From assembly GCF_019320115.1 (NCBI RefSeq), contig NC_089591.1, positions 19,198,502 through 19,262,501 of the forward strand: a DNA stretch of 64,000 nt, written 5' to 3'. Each line of letters starts with the position of its first letter. Positions within the stretch are counted from its first letter, which is position 1. Origin of the DNA: Miscanthus floridulus. Its lineage: Eukaryota; Streptophyta; Magnoliopsida; Poales; Poaceae. Under the pieces are notes generated by a model. It saw nothing but the letters and a program-made list of their open reading frames with translations, was not told the DNA's origin and did not search any database. The position numbers were made by a program, and so were the translations under genes. This document shows, one piece after another, positions 12,007 to 22,451 of the stretch.

Positions 12007-12393
12007 TTACCTTAGGATGTTACCTTCATCATTGGAGCATGATGACACCATGTGACGAAGGTAGATGACTATGGTGGTCTTTTCTTCGTGCTTGAAGCTT
12101 TCCTTGCTTGAGCTATTCATGAACATCTTGTCTCCTATACTGTATTCCTTTCTCATCCTTTTATCATGCCATCCTTTTGTCCTTTCTTTTATGGATCTCA
12201 GCACTTTTGTTTGGATCCTTCTGCTCCTTTTATTGTTTTTTCTCTGTAAAAGGATTAGTAGACAACACATACCCGAAGGAATATACAAATGATTCAAAGC
12301 AAGGATGGTGTTGTCATAGAGCTGAAGGTCATCCTCTATGCTAATAATAGAGTTAGGTTTTAATATTTTAATTAGCATAGAATCTTTATCCAT
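12007..12393 (-). pseudogene. Fragment of Athila polyprotein (integrase tail)
   Basis: A 128-residue open frame on the minus strand contains KERTKGWHDKRMRKEYSIGD and KMFMNSS. This resembles the segment before the GPF/Y module in plant Ty3 integrases (KERTK-WHDK followed by a GD-K-x-hydrophobic block). The N-terminal half of the frame is not clearly related to anything. It lies where the end of pol is expected. No reverse transcriptase or protease motif could be read elsewhere in the interior. Confidence 0.45.
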
Positions 12394-14778
12394 GTTTTAA
12401 ATAATGTGCCTTTATTGTTCACACTACTTCAAATTTTCAACAAGGTTAAGGCAAAGATGTGTGAAATTGTTTTGAAGAATTCCTCAAACCTTTGTTTGTT
12501 TCTACAAATGATCTCCTAACATTCCCTATCTATACAACCAAATGCTATACAAGTATGTTTTGATCCAATGATTATGTTTGAATAGTATTCCAAAGCATAC
12601 TTATAACAGAACAAGAAAGCTTGAAAGGCTCAAGAGATTTATTCAAGTAGAAACAAGAATATGTATGGTGATCCAAAGGAGCATGATTATTTAAATTTTT
12701 ACTTGATATAGATTTAACAAGTTGAGCACATCATAAAGGTAGAGATGACCAAGACAATCTAGCAACATGCCATGAGATGTTTTGAAAAACTCCATCCCCC
12801 ATACTTGAATTTTGCAAAATGAAGAATCAAGTTTGGATGATAGAATTCTCCTATGAATGTGATTCTATGTTGAATAATGCTTGGTACCTTATGTTTTCCT
12901 TCATTTTATTGAAATGATTAGTGATGAACATACCTAAAGGAGGATTATCCAATTTACCTATGGGTGAGAGCTCGTAGTCCATTGAGCAGGACCTTTTCTT
13001 GTATTAAGCTTTTCTTTGTAGCATTCGGACAACTGCATGATCTTCTACCATCAACTCTTCTTTGATTTATGTTGATTCTTGGTTGACAAGTTGGAGTTCT
13101 TTGGGGCTTGTGAACTCAAGTTCCTCCTTGATTGTCTTTGTCCTCTAATGGCATGGTAGAGAGTTGTTCTTCTTTGTTTGTCAGCAAAACACTAGCCATC
13201 TTACTGAGACACCAGTCGATAGACCTCCCTTGATTACTAACATCTGTTGATACGAGGATGCATGCCATGATATAGTGGCATTTGTCATCCTAGTCCTTGC
13301 TGTCGACATGCGAGCTGGTCTTCTCGAAGATGATGGAAGCAGGCGTATTCTGACTAATACAAGGTGGGTTGCATCCTACTTCTTATCAGCATCCTAGCTT
13401 GAGTATTGGGAAGGCTAAAAGCTAGGTTGTCTTTGATGTTACTCATAGCACGTCGATTTGTTTGTCCACTTCCTATGAGTGAATACTTTTATTATAGATC
13501 CGTTTGATGGCACTCACCTTCTTCCATAGCTATAGTGATGGTTTGGATTAGGTTTGTAGGTTCATACTAGACCTTGAACATGCATAGCTTATATTCATTC
13601 TTTCCTACAAAATGTTAGTGGACACATAGCCGAGGGAGTATAACAAATTTGAACCATGGGTTTTTGTCCATAATTCTTGTGATTTTCCTCTATACTAATG
13701 GATGAATAGTTTTAGGTTTATTTAGCATAGATTTTGTTTATCATGTTTTATGTGTTCCCTGCATTCTAGCATGGTTCAAGGAAAACATAACTTGTAACCA
13801 AAGATAAGTGAATAAACCTTGAAACTCACAGTTCTTCCTTCCATGAAGAATGAGCTAGGGTCTTCTTTTGCTCAAAGCTGTTGGAGTTCATCGCATGCAT
13901 TGATTCATCTCCAATATGAATTCATCCCTTGACTTACCTAGATTGGATTTGAGAGTTTCCTGTAGGGGTTAGTCTAACAAATATCCAGTGTCTACACAAG
14001 CAATTTTTAGTTCAATAACCAAACTAGACTCCATGTCTAACTTGATTAAGGGAGGTCATTTAACTTAAGCACCACTGCTTAATTGAAACACCTATGGAAG
14101 TATGTGTAGTACTTCCAAACCAAAACTTACTATGGCAGGCAAAGGTAGCATGAAAGCACTATGGAGATGTATTCAATTTAGAGATGAAGGAGCATGATCA
14201 TGGTGGGATTTTTTTAAAGGTACAAGTGGGATGTATATATGAACGAAACTAAACATGCTGTGGATTTAATATGAGAGAATTCGAACTAAATGGAGTGGAT
14301 GCATGGATTATTCAAAGTAAACGTGCAATGGAATCCAAAAAGTTAAAAGGACAACTACTCATAAAGTTTAAAGTCCATGAGCAAGACTATCTCACCTTTC
14401 TTGATGAAACTCACCATGACTCACAAGATGGAATTTGTGAGTAGTGCAGCATTTGTTTCCATCACTTGAGATGTGATTTGAATTCTTGTGACATTGACCT
14501 CTTCTCCAATCTACACATGGTTAGAGAATATACATATATGTCCATACAAACCTGTGACATGGCAGGGTTCCAAGTGTTGATGGATCCTAAATGCTCAGGC
14601 ATCCTGGGTTCTTCAATATTTCCTCTTTTCTTGTGGAAGCTTGCCAGGAAGGTCGAAACTGGCTTCTGCTGTCCTGTCTTTTCCACAATTCAACAGAATA
14701 GGGGTAATCCTATTAATGCTAGTGATAACTAGATTAGCAGATATCAAGCTAGTATCAGAATCTTTACGCTAGTTGTTT
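12394..14778 (-). other. Degenerate interior of Athila-like element 1
   Basis: This should hold gag and most of pol, but no catalytic motif or zinc knuckle is readable on either strand. The open frames near 14462-14732 overlap on opposite strands and carry no domain. I see only decayed, AT-rich sequence. Confidence 0.45.
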
Positions 14779-14795
14779 CCCTAGCAATAGCGCTA
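14779..14795 (-). promoter_or_regulatory. tRNA-Asp-type primer-binding site, Athila-like element 1
   Basis: The plus strand reads CCCTAGCAATAGCGCTA, a close variant of the tRNA-Asp 3' end (CCCCGGCAACGGCGCCA). It sits just inside the right LTR and marks that LTR as the 5' one on the minus strand. Confidence 0.8.
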
Positions 14796-14802
14796 GAAAG
14801 CT

Positions 14803-16136
14803 TATTGGTATTTTTAAACGCACACAAATAAATCCGCAAGCGCATGGATACCGATGTAGCTTTCACCTAGGAATATTCTAGAGTATTGTATTTATCTATA
14901 GGGAAACAATGGTTAAAGAATCTAAAAGTTCACCATCATGTATCTACTAACTAGTATACCGACTAAACTAAAGTGGGGGTAAGTGTTAATAATGATGTGA
15001 GTTATGAATAATAACACACATAAGAGAATTCCATGGTAAAATAAAGGAGCAGTCTAGCTAAGTTGAGAGGACAACGAGTGAGTTCAAGGTTCCTAAATAC
15101 TTCTATATTACTTTGGTTCTATACGGGTATAACTAATTCATGAGTAGATATAGCGATCACACACAATAACACTTTAGAGCAACATTACCTTTCCAACTCT
15201 CAAGGGGGAGAGAAAGCATAGTTGGGGGAAGGTTGCCTGAAGCTCTATGAACACCAATCATAATGTGGTGGATTACAACTGACCTGATAGAGCTATCAGC
15301 CCTAGGGGCCAGCCACAACTAACCATAGGATTGAGCGTAATCTCAGGTAACCTATAGTCTAGACACCATGTCTATACTACGGATTACTACTGTAGTCACA
15401 TATGATAACTAAAGCACTCGATGCAATCGGAGATCCCATGCTAAAGTATGATAACTATACTAACCATACACATGAAAGGCTTAAAAGTAGATAGAGAAGA
15501 TAACTATATTAGAGCATAAGTCTTGCAAAGGTCAGATACAAAGATATACCCAACCTCAAAAGATTTCTCCAGAACCTGAGCATGGCTCAACTCTCCCTAA
15601 CTCTCAACTAGAGCTATTCTACTTCTACATCTTGAGAGCTGGCTCTGATCCTGATGAGGAAGATATGAATTAGGGTTTTTAGGATGGCTCTAGGGAGGAG
15701 AGTACAGAGCTATATCTATTGTGGGTAGCATCAATTCTGGACCCTCGGATCAAACCAACTTGAATAAATGGCGTAGATGCGGTCTTTAAGGCGGTGGAGA
15801 ACCAACATAGCGAGGTAGAGGCTAACAGGTAGCTCCATAGGCTGGCAAGCCTATAGGTGGGGCTAGCTAGCCCCACCTAGAAGCCTCTTGAAGTCTTCTT
15901 CGGTGTGGTGTCCTCTAGAACCTTCTGGATTTGTTTACGCCACTGGTTAAGTGCGATTAAGTCTGATGTTTGGGTCCACCTTGATGGATGTCTGGATAAA
16001 CCTTGCTGAAAACACAGATTCACCAAAACTTATAGAATTTAATAGTTTAAACCCCAAGACCTATGTTTAGTGATTCAATTAAGTATATATGCAGGTTATA
16101 TGGACGGTTTATAATTGATGTTAACGACAGTCAACA
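14803..16136 (-). repeat. 5' LTR of Athila-like element 1
   Basis: 1334 bp matching 7963-9278 throughout, with scattered substitutions and small indels. The outer end is mutated from TG to TA at 14803-14804 (plus-strand view), and the other end reads GACAGTCAACA. The divergence suggests an old insertion. Confidence 0.85.
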
Positions 16137-16141
16137 ACATA

Positions 16142-16250
16142 CAGAGGTGAGTGAAGATCCAGCGATGACGCCTAATACAACTGTTGTTGAACCAAATGGT
16201 TAATAGGTAATTGATGAAGTATATACAGAATGGAGTGAAGCTAGCAAGGT
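16142..16250 (+). pseudogene. Plant transposon-type protein relic, 3' part
   Basis: Continuation of the ORF cut at 7962. The sequence completes the third ~86-bp repeat unit (MTPNTTVVEPN) and shows part of a fourth (DEVYTEWSEASK), with stops in between. Confidence 0.5.
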
Positions 16251-16787
16251 CAGCCTAGTTTGAAGATTCTAATTTTCCTGCACTGGCTTTTTGTTTTATT
16301 ATATTATCAGTTTTTGTGATGCACTATGTAAATTGTATGTGAGTTTGTTAATTCATTTCGAGTTTTGAGACGTGTTGTTCTTAGATTGTCTGTTGTAGTA
16401 TAAGTGCTTTGTTTGTAATGAATTTTAATACGATTTGCATCCATTCCTAAACAATATCTGTAATGAATCTAATTAAAGATTTGCAAGCCTGTTGGTATGA
16501 TTCGAATGTGTAGCCTGTTTGTCAACTTTTATTCATATTTAACATGACATGACCCATCAGTGATTATTTTATTCATATATTATCACTATTCCATGGATAC
16601 GGAGCCCAAGGGTATCCTAGAGGAGACATGTGTCCTGGTGCAAGAAGGGGAAAAGCCCCTAATCTCAATTCGAACGCATTGCTTCAAGCATTTACTCTAG
16701 CCATCATTTCACCTAGTGTTGGGAACTGCCGCTACATGACTCTCGCTGAATAGTTGCATCCCACTCAGTCCTTAGTCTACTCTTCCC
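16251..16787. other. Noncoding spacer, possible 3' UTR
   Basis: AT-rich sequence after the relic ORF with no coding frame on either strand. It may be the 3' untranslated part of that element. No terminal repeat was found. Confidence 0.3.
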
Positions 16788-18480
16788 ATGGACTCCAATG
16801 AGCTCACTGGCGACAACTTCCAGCATATGACAGCACTGGAGTACAACTATGATGATGCCAATGGCAACAATGACTATGCGGCACCGGCACTGTTGGGACT
16901 AGAGGCTATCTCTGGCGCCATGGTAACCGCAGGTATGGATTACAGTCAACCCATCAAATTTGTTTCAGGGGCATTCTAGATCTGTAGTCTTGCTTGGAGT
17001 CATCTTCTAGCCTTTGGACAACACTTACCTTAGCGAAAGGCACTTTGAGGACATCATCCCTTTTGGAGAACATAGTGGTGTGGCAAATGATGAAATGCTA
17101 GGGATACAAGGGTGGCCATGGCTCGAGCAGGCACTATTAGGGGGACGTCAACTACATCGAGGGATGACTATGCCGCTGGTACATGGGTTTGGGTACCGAC
17201 CGCACTGATAGATCCATCTGGACAGCCAACAAACCCATGTCATCATCTGGCATGGCAACCTAGCCATCCTATTTGGGGGTGGGAAGTTCTTGTAATCCTC
17301 CTAATGTCGGTGAGGTCATCAAATCCTGAAGGCAGGTAGAAGAATAGTTAGGCCAAGGAGAACTTAGATGAGCTTATCAGGCGGTACATGGATTTGAAGA
17401 CTAAGAATCCTAGTGACTACATGAACTACTCCCTCATGAACAAAGTGCACGAGGAGTTGGTCCCAATGCTACAAGACATGTTCGCTTAGTTGTGGGAACC
17501 GCTCAAGCACCCGAAGCGACGGATGGAGGTGGTGACCAAGCTGAAGGAAATACTCTTGGACGATGGGTCCACCTTGTTGCCGTACACCAGTGTTTCAATG
17601 GAGTCGGCGGTCAGCCCCAATCTAGGCAGAGTTGAGGAGGTCATGGACTAATCAACTACCCATAGCAAGATGAACTGGTACTATTCTTACTAAGGCTACC
17701 GCCATAGCTCCCACCTGTGCAATCAGTTCCTGGGTGATGTGGTGAAGCCGGAGCTGTCTAAGTTCGCCAAGAGCTTCGATGCGACGTGGGAAGCAGAAGT
17801 AGGACATGTATGCCTGCGTCCATGGATGTCCATCATCAGGGCAATAATTCCTCACGCTATTGGTACACATGGTGCTAAAATCCTTCGAGAACCTCCTCAC
17901 CATGTCTACTGGTGAAGGTTCCTATAGAAATTACAACATGGTGGTTCCATGGAAAAACGCTGCCTGGGATGACATTTGGAGCAAGTTTGGCAAGCAGGTC
18001 ATCATGTTGTACATGAGGTGCAGACTAGAGGAGGTCTGTGACATGCCAATGTCAAGAATGACACTTGCAGTGGGCATCTTGACGGTCTAATGAGATGGGG
18101 CACCAAGCTATCACCAAACACCATGGTTCACCTTCTTTAGGAGTCCTACATAAACAATTGGTAGGGTGCCCTATGCCGGTGGCTCTTCTTGGATGACTAC
18201 GATAACAATATGGTCTTAAGCTATGAGCACACGTTCGATCCATTGGATTGGTGGAAGGAGTTCATCGACAAGCTCATTGTACCGTACTTGGCATCCCAAT
18301 TCTAGAGCGTGGTCATCATCCCGCCGCATCTAGAATACGACGTGTTCCATGAGCTGATCACTAGGTGGACACCTATTTTCTCCTTGGAGTCATTGAACTA
18401 GGCCCTAGAGCGACTTCATGAAGAATTGTGTTGACGGGCTATACTGCTGGTTGATGCACGATAGTCTGGATGAAAGAGGA
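16788..18480 (+). pseudogene. STIP/TFIP11-like spliceosome factor pseudogene
   Basis: Seen: short plus-strand frames in family order. Early pieces include QPIKFVSG (16944-16970) and a possible G-patch remnant near 17165-17215. Then come RRYMDLKTKNPSDYMNYSLM, LWEPLKHPKRRMEVVTKLKE, LLPYTSV (17380-17600), FLGDVVKPELSKFAKSFDA and a PWMSIIRAIIPHA block (17725-17860), MVVPWKNAAWDDIWSKFGKQ (17938-17997), and NTMVHLL with GALCRWLFLDDYD plus DWWKEFIDKLIVPYL (18118-18290). The order WEPL, LLPY, VV-P-L, HPW, PWK, MV-L, WL matches the C-terminal domain of TFIP11/STIP proteins, which help take spliceosomes apart. In-frame stops (for example TAG 17487-17489) and frame changes kill it. No introns are apparent, so it may be a retrocopy or a transposon-carried fragment. 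Confidence 0.55.
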
Positions 18481-18527
18481 GGCCATCACCTGGCATAGGG
18501 AATGGATGTAGCTCCTGCCACAGGTGA

Positions 18528-19436
18528 TGAGGACATCAACACCAACGATACATCCATGCCGACACGAGTACTAGTTTCTGGTCCTATTACTCACACCCAT
18601 GCTCGTTACATTAATCATCAAGTAAGTTCACTCTTGAGTTCATGTCCATCATATTTAGACCATGGAGACACGTGCACTCTTGTTTTGGTTAGGAACCAGG
18701 GAGAGGACCGAAAGGGACAAGGATTCGCGGAGGCTGAATTCGGACTCCAGGACAGCTCCAACTTGTGATGGTCACCACGGTCGCATACGGACTCGGATTG
18801 GGGCGTTCAAGTACTTCATGGAATCCTTATGAAGTCTACTTTCATATGGATCTAGAATCAAGTCCATATCTGTTTTGAGACGGCCTGCAATGACTGAATT
18901 ACGACTGAGAGCTTCTCTATCCAAAGGTGCTGCGTCACCTTAGTTTGGTCCAATGGGCCGTGTATCAAGTTGGGTCCATTAGGGACGCGTCCTAGGGTTG
19001 GAGAACGAACCCCAACACCCCCCTGGTCGTCCTTCCACCTTCATATACTCTTTAGCCGCCATCAAGAATAGGCGGGTTTTGTTTAGATCAAGTTTAGCTC
19101 TTGCTACTTGCTTGTAAGCGTGCGTGCTGGATCAGCCGCCCGTCTTCTTGTCTTCGGAACCCCACCTTAATTGAGATTGAGTTTGAAACTTTCATCTACA
19201 TCTAGTAATTCAGTACTTGCTATACTTGTTCTTGCTAGTTCTTCAATTGCTTGCAGGACGAGTGCCCTAGTGGTCGGGTGATACGCTCCACAAGATCGCG
19301 GCAGCCATTGGAGGTGGTGTATCGGTTGCTAAGGCGTAGCTTGGAAGGCTGTAGTCAGGCCGTGAACAGTCGTCTCCACCCATCAATCGAGTTATCCCAC
19401 ACCTCTCATCGAAAGATCGGAAACAAACCCTAGCGG
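18528..19436 (+). repeat. Left LTR of the deleted Ty3 element, 3'-truncated
   Basis: Similar to 19770-20694 until AAACCCTAGCGGG. There the left copy breaks into internal sequence (TGATAAAGGTAG) while the right copy continues with TTCCTATCA. This marks the deletion joint. The frame at 18502-18768 is the polyprotein tail encoded inside the LTR (GPITHTHARYINHQVSSLL), not a separate gene. Confidence 0.6.
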
Positions 19437-19769
19437 GTGATAAAGGTAGAAAACATAGAGCGTATGAATGCTAAATATAAGTTTGCTGGTGATAAAGGTA
19501 GAAAGGAACTAATATTTGAACCTAGAGATTTAGTTTGGTTGCACTTGAGAAAGGATAGGTTTCCTGATTTTAGAAAGTCTAAATTGATGCCTAGGGCTGA
19601 TGGACCATTTAAAGTGTTAGAGAAAATTAATGATAATGCATATAAACTCGATCTGCCTGCAGAATTTGGGGTTAGTCCCACATTTAACATTGCAGATTTG
19701 AAGCCATATTTGGGAGAAGAAGACTGAGCTTGAGTCGAGGATGCCTCAAATGCAAGAAGGGGAGGATCA
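19437..19769 (+). pseudogene. Integrase C-terminus of a Ty3 polyprotein
   Basis: An open frame of 96 residues reads [40 protein letters not shown], then [20 protein letters not shown] and [14 protein letters not shown]. This is the GPF/Y-type module and tail of a grass Ty3 integrase, and it is well preserved apart from being cut off from the rest of pol. The frame stops at 19727, and the PPT-like purine stretch then leads into the right LTR. It holds DNA during integration in an intact protein; here it cannot act alone. Confidence 0.75.
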
Positions 19770-20694
19770 TGAGGACATCAACACCAACGATACATCCACG
19801 CCGACACGAGTACCTAGTTTTTGGTCCTATTACTCACGCCCAGTGCTCGTTACATTAATCATCAAGTAAGTTCACTCTTGAGTTTCCTATCCATCATATT
19901 TAGACCATGGAGACGCGTGCACTCTTGTTTTGGTTAGGAACCAGGGAGAGGACCGAAAGGGACAAGGATTCGTGGAGGCTGAATTCGGACACCAGGACAG
20001 CTCCAACTTGTGATGGTCACCACGGTCGCATACTGGACTCGGATTGGGGCGTTCAAGTACTTCATGGAATCCTTATGAAGTCTACTTTCATATGGATCTG
20101 GAATCAAGTCCATATCTGTTTTGAGGTGGCCACAATGACTGAATTACGATTGAGAGCTTCTCTGTCCAAAGGTGCTGCGTCACCTTAGTTTGGTCCAATG
20201 GGCCGTGTATCAAGTTGGGTCCATTAGGGACGCGTCCTAGGGTTGGAGAACTGACCCCAACACCCCCCTAGTCATCCTTCCACCTTCATATACTCTTTAG
20301 CCACCATCAAGAATAGGCGGGTTTTGTTTAGATCAAGTTTAGCTCTCGCTACTTGCTTGTAAGCGCGCGTGCTGGATCAGCCGCTCGTCTTCTTGTCTTC
20401 GGAACCCCACCTTAATTGAGATTGAGTTTGAAACTTTCATCTACATCTAGTAATTCAGTACTTGCTATACTTGTTCTTGCTAGTTCTTCGATTGCTTGCA
20501 GGACGAGTGCCCTAGTGGTCGGGTGACGCGCTCCACAAGATCACGGACAGCCATTGGAGGTGGTGTATCGGTTGCTAAGGCGCAGCTTGGAAGGCTGTAG
20601 TCGGGCATGTGAACGTCGTCTCCACCCATCAATCGAGTTATCCCACACCTCTCATTCGAAACATCGGAAACAAACCCTAGCAGGGTTCCTATCA
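19770..20694 (+). repeat. Right LTR of the deleted Ty3 element
   Basis: Starts TGAGGACATCAACACC next to the purine tract and is taken to end at TTCCTATCA (about 20694). The frames at 19907-20188 and 20554-20820 are chance or LTR-encoded and are not listed as genes. Confidence 0.55.
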
Positions 20695-20844
20695 CACTGG
20701 GACATGGTTGGCATCGACACTACTAGCCATGGACTCGATCATCCAAGTGATCCAAGAAACGTATCAAGTGACAACACTTCAATCATTGCTACTAAGTTAT
20801 GTTGTAAATGTACATGTTAATGTAGGCATTATGTTGTTTTCTGT
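20695..20844. other. Short spacer before Athila-like element 2
   Basis: 150 bp with no recognisable gene. It is the left flank of the LTR starting at 20845. Its last bases (TCTGT) do not match the right flank after 48929 (ACTAT), so no clean target duplication is seen. Confidence 0.35.
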
Positions 20845-22432
20845 TGTTGGCGCTTATTAGCATAGCTACTAGGTTTGTATCGCTGGCAACGGCGCTAAAA
20901 GTGCTTGTTGGTATTTCTTAGCGTCATCCCTAATAATTAGCAATGCCACTAAGTAATAGCCTTGATAGTTCCTTAACCATTTTAGATATTTATCCGTAAG
21001 CGCATGGAGCTATAGTTGTAGCATTTCACCCAGAAGTATTCTGGGTATCAGTTATTTATATTTTCCCAAAGGAAGGCATTTGATTAAGAGTCTAGTATGG
21101 ATATGAACTTGAATAATAATGCTTATATGTACACTAATGTTTATTAGCAAGGGTAAAACAGTGATTTCAAGATAGTGGACACAGACTTGGCATTCCTCAA
21201 AGGATAAAATAAAGAGAAAGAATAAAGGAATAATCCTAAGTCGAGCATGCATTGGTCTAGTATAGTCATACAAAGATTAGTTAATGATCATACAAATCAC
21301 ATAATTAGTTTTAGGGCTAAGTGTGAAGCAGGTCAGGAGGCCACTGAGTACTAGTCTGCCAGCAACCTCATGTAATGATTTAGACTCCGACACCCTAGTC
21401 GAATGTGAGGGATTACAAGGGATGGACAGAGCAGTCACCACCTGCCGCCTACCCCTCATCCATGGAAAGGGACAATGCATTCACCTGTCTCTCCATACCC
21501 AAGCACCTACACATGCGTATATAGAAACTACCCAAATCCTCCTAGGTCCCCGACCCTATGGATCGACAAGTAAAGGACTTGGGCACACCTAGCAGCATGC
21601 TAAACCACCGCCTCAACTTAGCTCTAATCCCAATTTTATAAGTTATATGAGTAGTTAAGCTTAAAGTTGTGTAAGCTATTCTCATGACACACAAACTATA
21701 CACTAGTTCATATATCAAGATTATAACATAACAACTATACTCTAGTTCATAAGTATGACTATAAATATCATATGAGAGCATAACTTTGGAAGAACTAATA
21801 TTTCTATTCATACCCAAAGGTCTCTTCTCCCAAGGAGCCAAGCTCTTCAAGGTAGCTTTGCCTTGCTCTAAACTACTAAAAGAATGTAAAGCTACTACTA
21901 GAGAGTGAGGGAGTGAGATGTTGCTTAAGTGGAGTGTGTTTGAGAGAGGGGGGTACCCCTATATTTATACAAGGGGGGGAGGTGGTGCTTCAGTCTATTC
22001 TTGGCATGAAACCCCTAGGCGACACCGCCTCAGCATGGAGGCATGCCACCGCCAGAGCAAGGGTTGGCTAAGGAGCACCGGTAGGGAGTTCGGGAGCCCC
22101 TAGGGGTTGACCGCCCCTTGACCATGCCACATTGCCACCGCCTTCATGTGGTAGGCTTTGGGCTATGCCTGGATCAGCCCCCGGTGGTGCTTTGCCCCAG
22201 GTTGAGTTGAGTTGGTGGGCATCTCCCTTGTTCCTTTGCGCAAATTAGCATTGGGAAAGCACCTTTCAGTGAATTTCTCCATGTATCTGTGTTTTTGACC
22301 TACAAAATAATGTTCTCCAAATACATGGGGAACTTGGTTAGTAGTAAATGCATATGTGTTTGAAGTTTGTCCAATTTCTCCTCTTTTTGTATCTTAATTG
22401 GTGATCAGATTTGGTGGTAAAGACTGCCAACA
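20845..22432 (-). repeat. 3' LTR of Athila-like element 2
   Basis: Starts TGTTGGCGCTTATTAGCATA (plus-strand view) and ends AGACTGCCAACA. TATAAATA on the minus strand (21962-21969), followed by a CT-rich leader, is a good core promoter. Unusually, this LTR contains a PBS-like block near its left end (20881-20897). Frames at 21052-21850 are not genes. Confidence 0.8.
20881..20897 (-). other. PBS-like sequence buried inside the 3' LTR
   Basis: CGCTGGCAACGGCGCTA is a near match to the tRNA-Asp 3' end. A 3' LTR should not contain a PBS, yet this one lies 36 bp inside the LTR end and is followed by a second LTR-end-like TGTTGGTATT at 20906. The other LTR has the same arrangement. Confidence 0.65.
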
Positions 22433-22451
22433 AGATCTCCCAAGCTTAACC
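22433..22451 (-). promoter_or_regulatory. Polypurine tract of Athila-like element 2
   Basis: Minus-strand GGTTAAGCTTGGGAGATCT abuts the 3' LTR. It corresponds in position to the tract at 9279-9296 and is less G-rich. Confidence 0.65.

Larger units (their letters stand above)
7963..16136 (-). mobile_element. Athila-like LTR retrotransposon, minus strand, with target duplication ACATA
   Basis: Two LTRs (7963-9278 and 14803-16136) bracket 5.5 kb of interior. The 5-bp sequence ACATA stands immediately outside both ends (7958-7962 and 16137-16141), so this is one complete insertion. Orientation is minus: a PBS matching the 3' end of plant tRNA-Asp adjoins the right LTR, and a purine tract adjoins the left LTR. 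The interior has only shreds of coding sequence (part of a polymerase or integrase tail, the end of an env-position ORF), so the copy is dead and would need proteins in trans. It disrupts the repeat-bearing ORF at 6780-7962. Confidence 0.85.
18528..20694 (+). mobile_element. Internally deleted Ty3 element: LTR, polyprotein end, LTR
   Basis: Two copies of a ~0.9-kb repeat (18528-19436 and 19770-20694) enclose only 333 bp of coding sequence. The polyprotein end reads straight into the right copy, with a PPT-like AAGAAGGGGAGGATCA just before it. Both repeats begin TGAGGACATCAACACCAACG. The primer-binding site, gag and most of pol are missing. No target duplication was recognised. Confidence 0.6.

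Noticed and set aside
20716..20730. CACTACTAG, reminiscent of a CACTA transposon end
   Set aside because: The bases after it (CCATGG) do not continue as a CACTA terminus, no 3-bp duplication or partner end was seen, and such a 9-mer can occur by chance.
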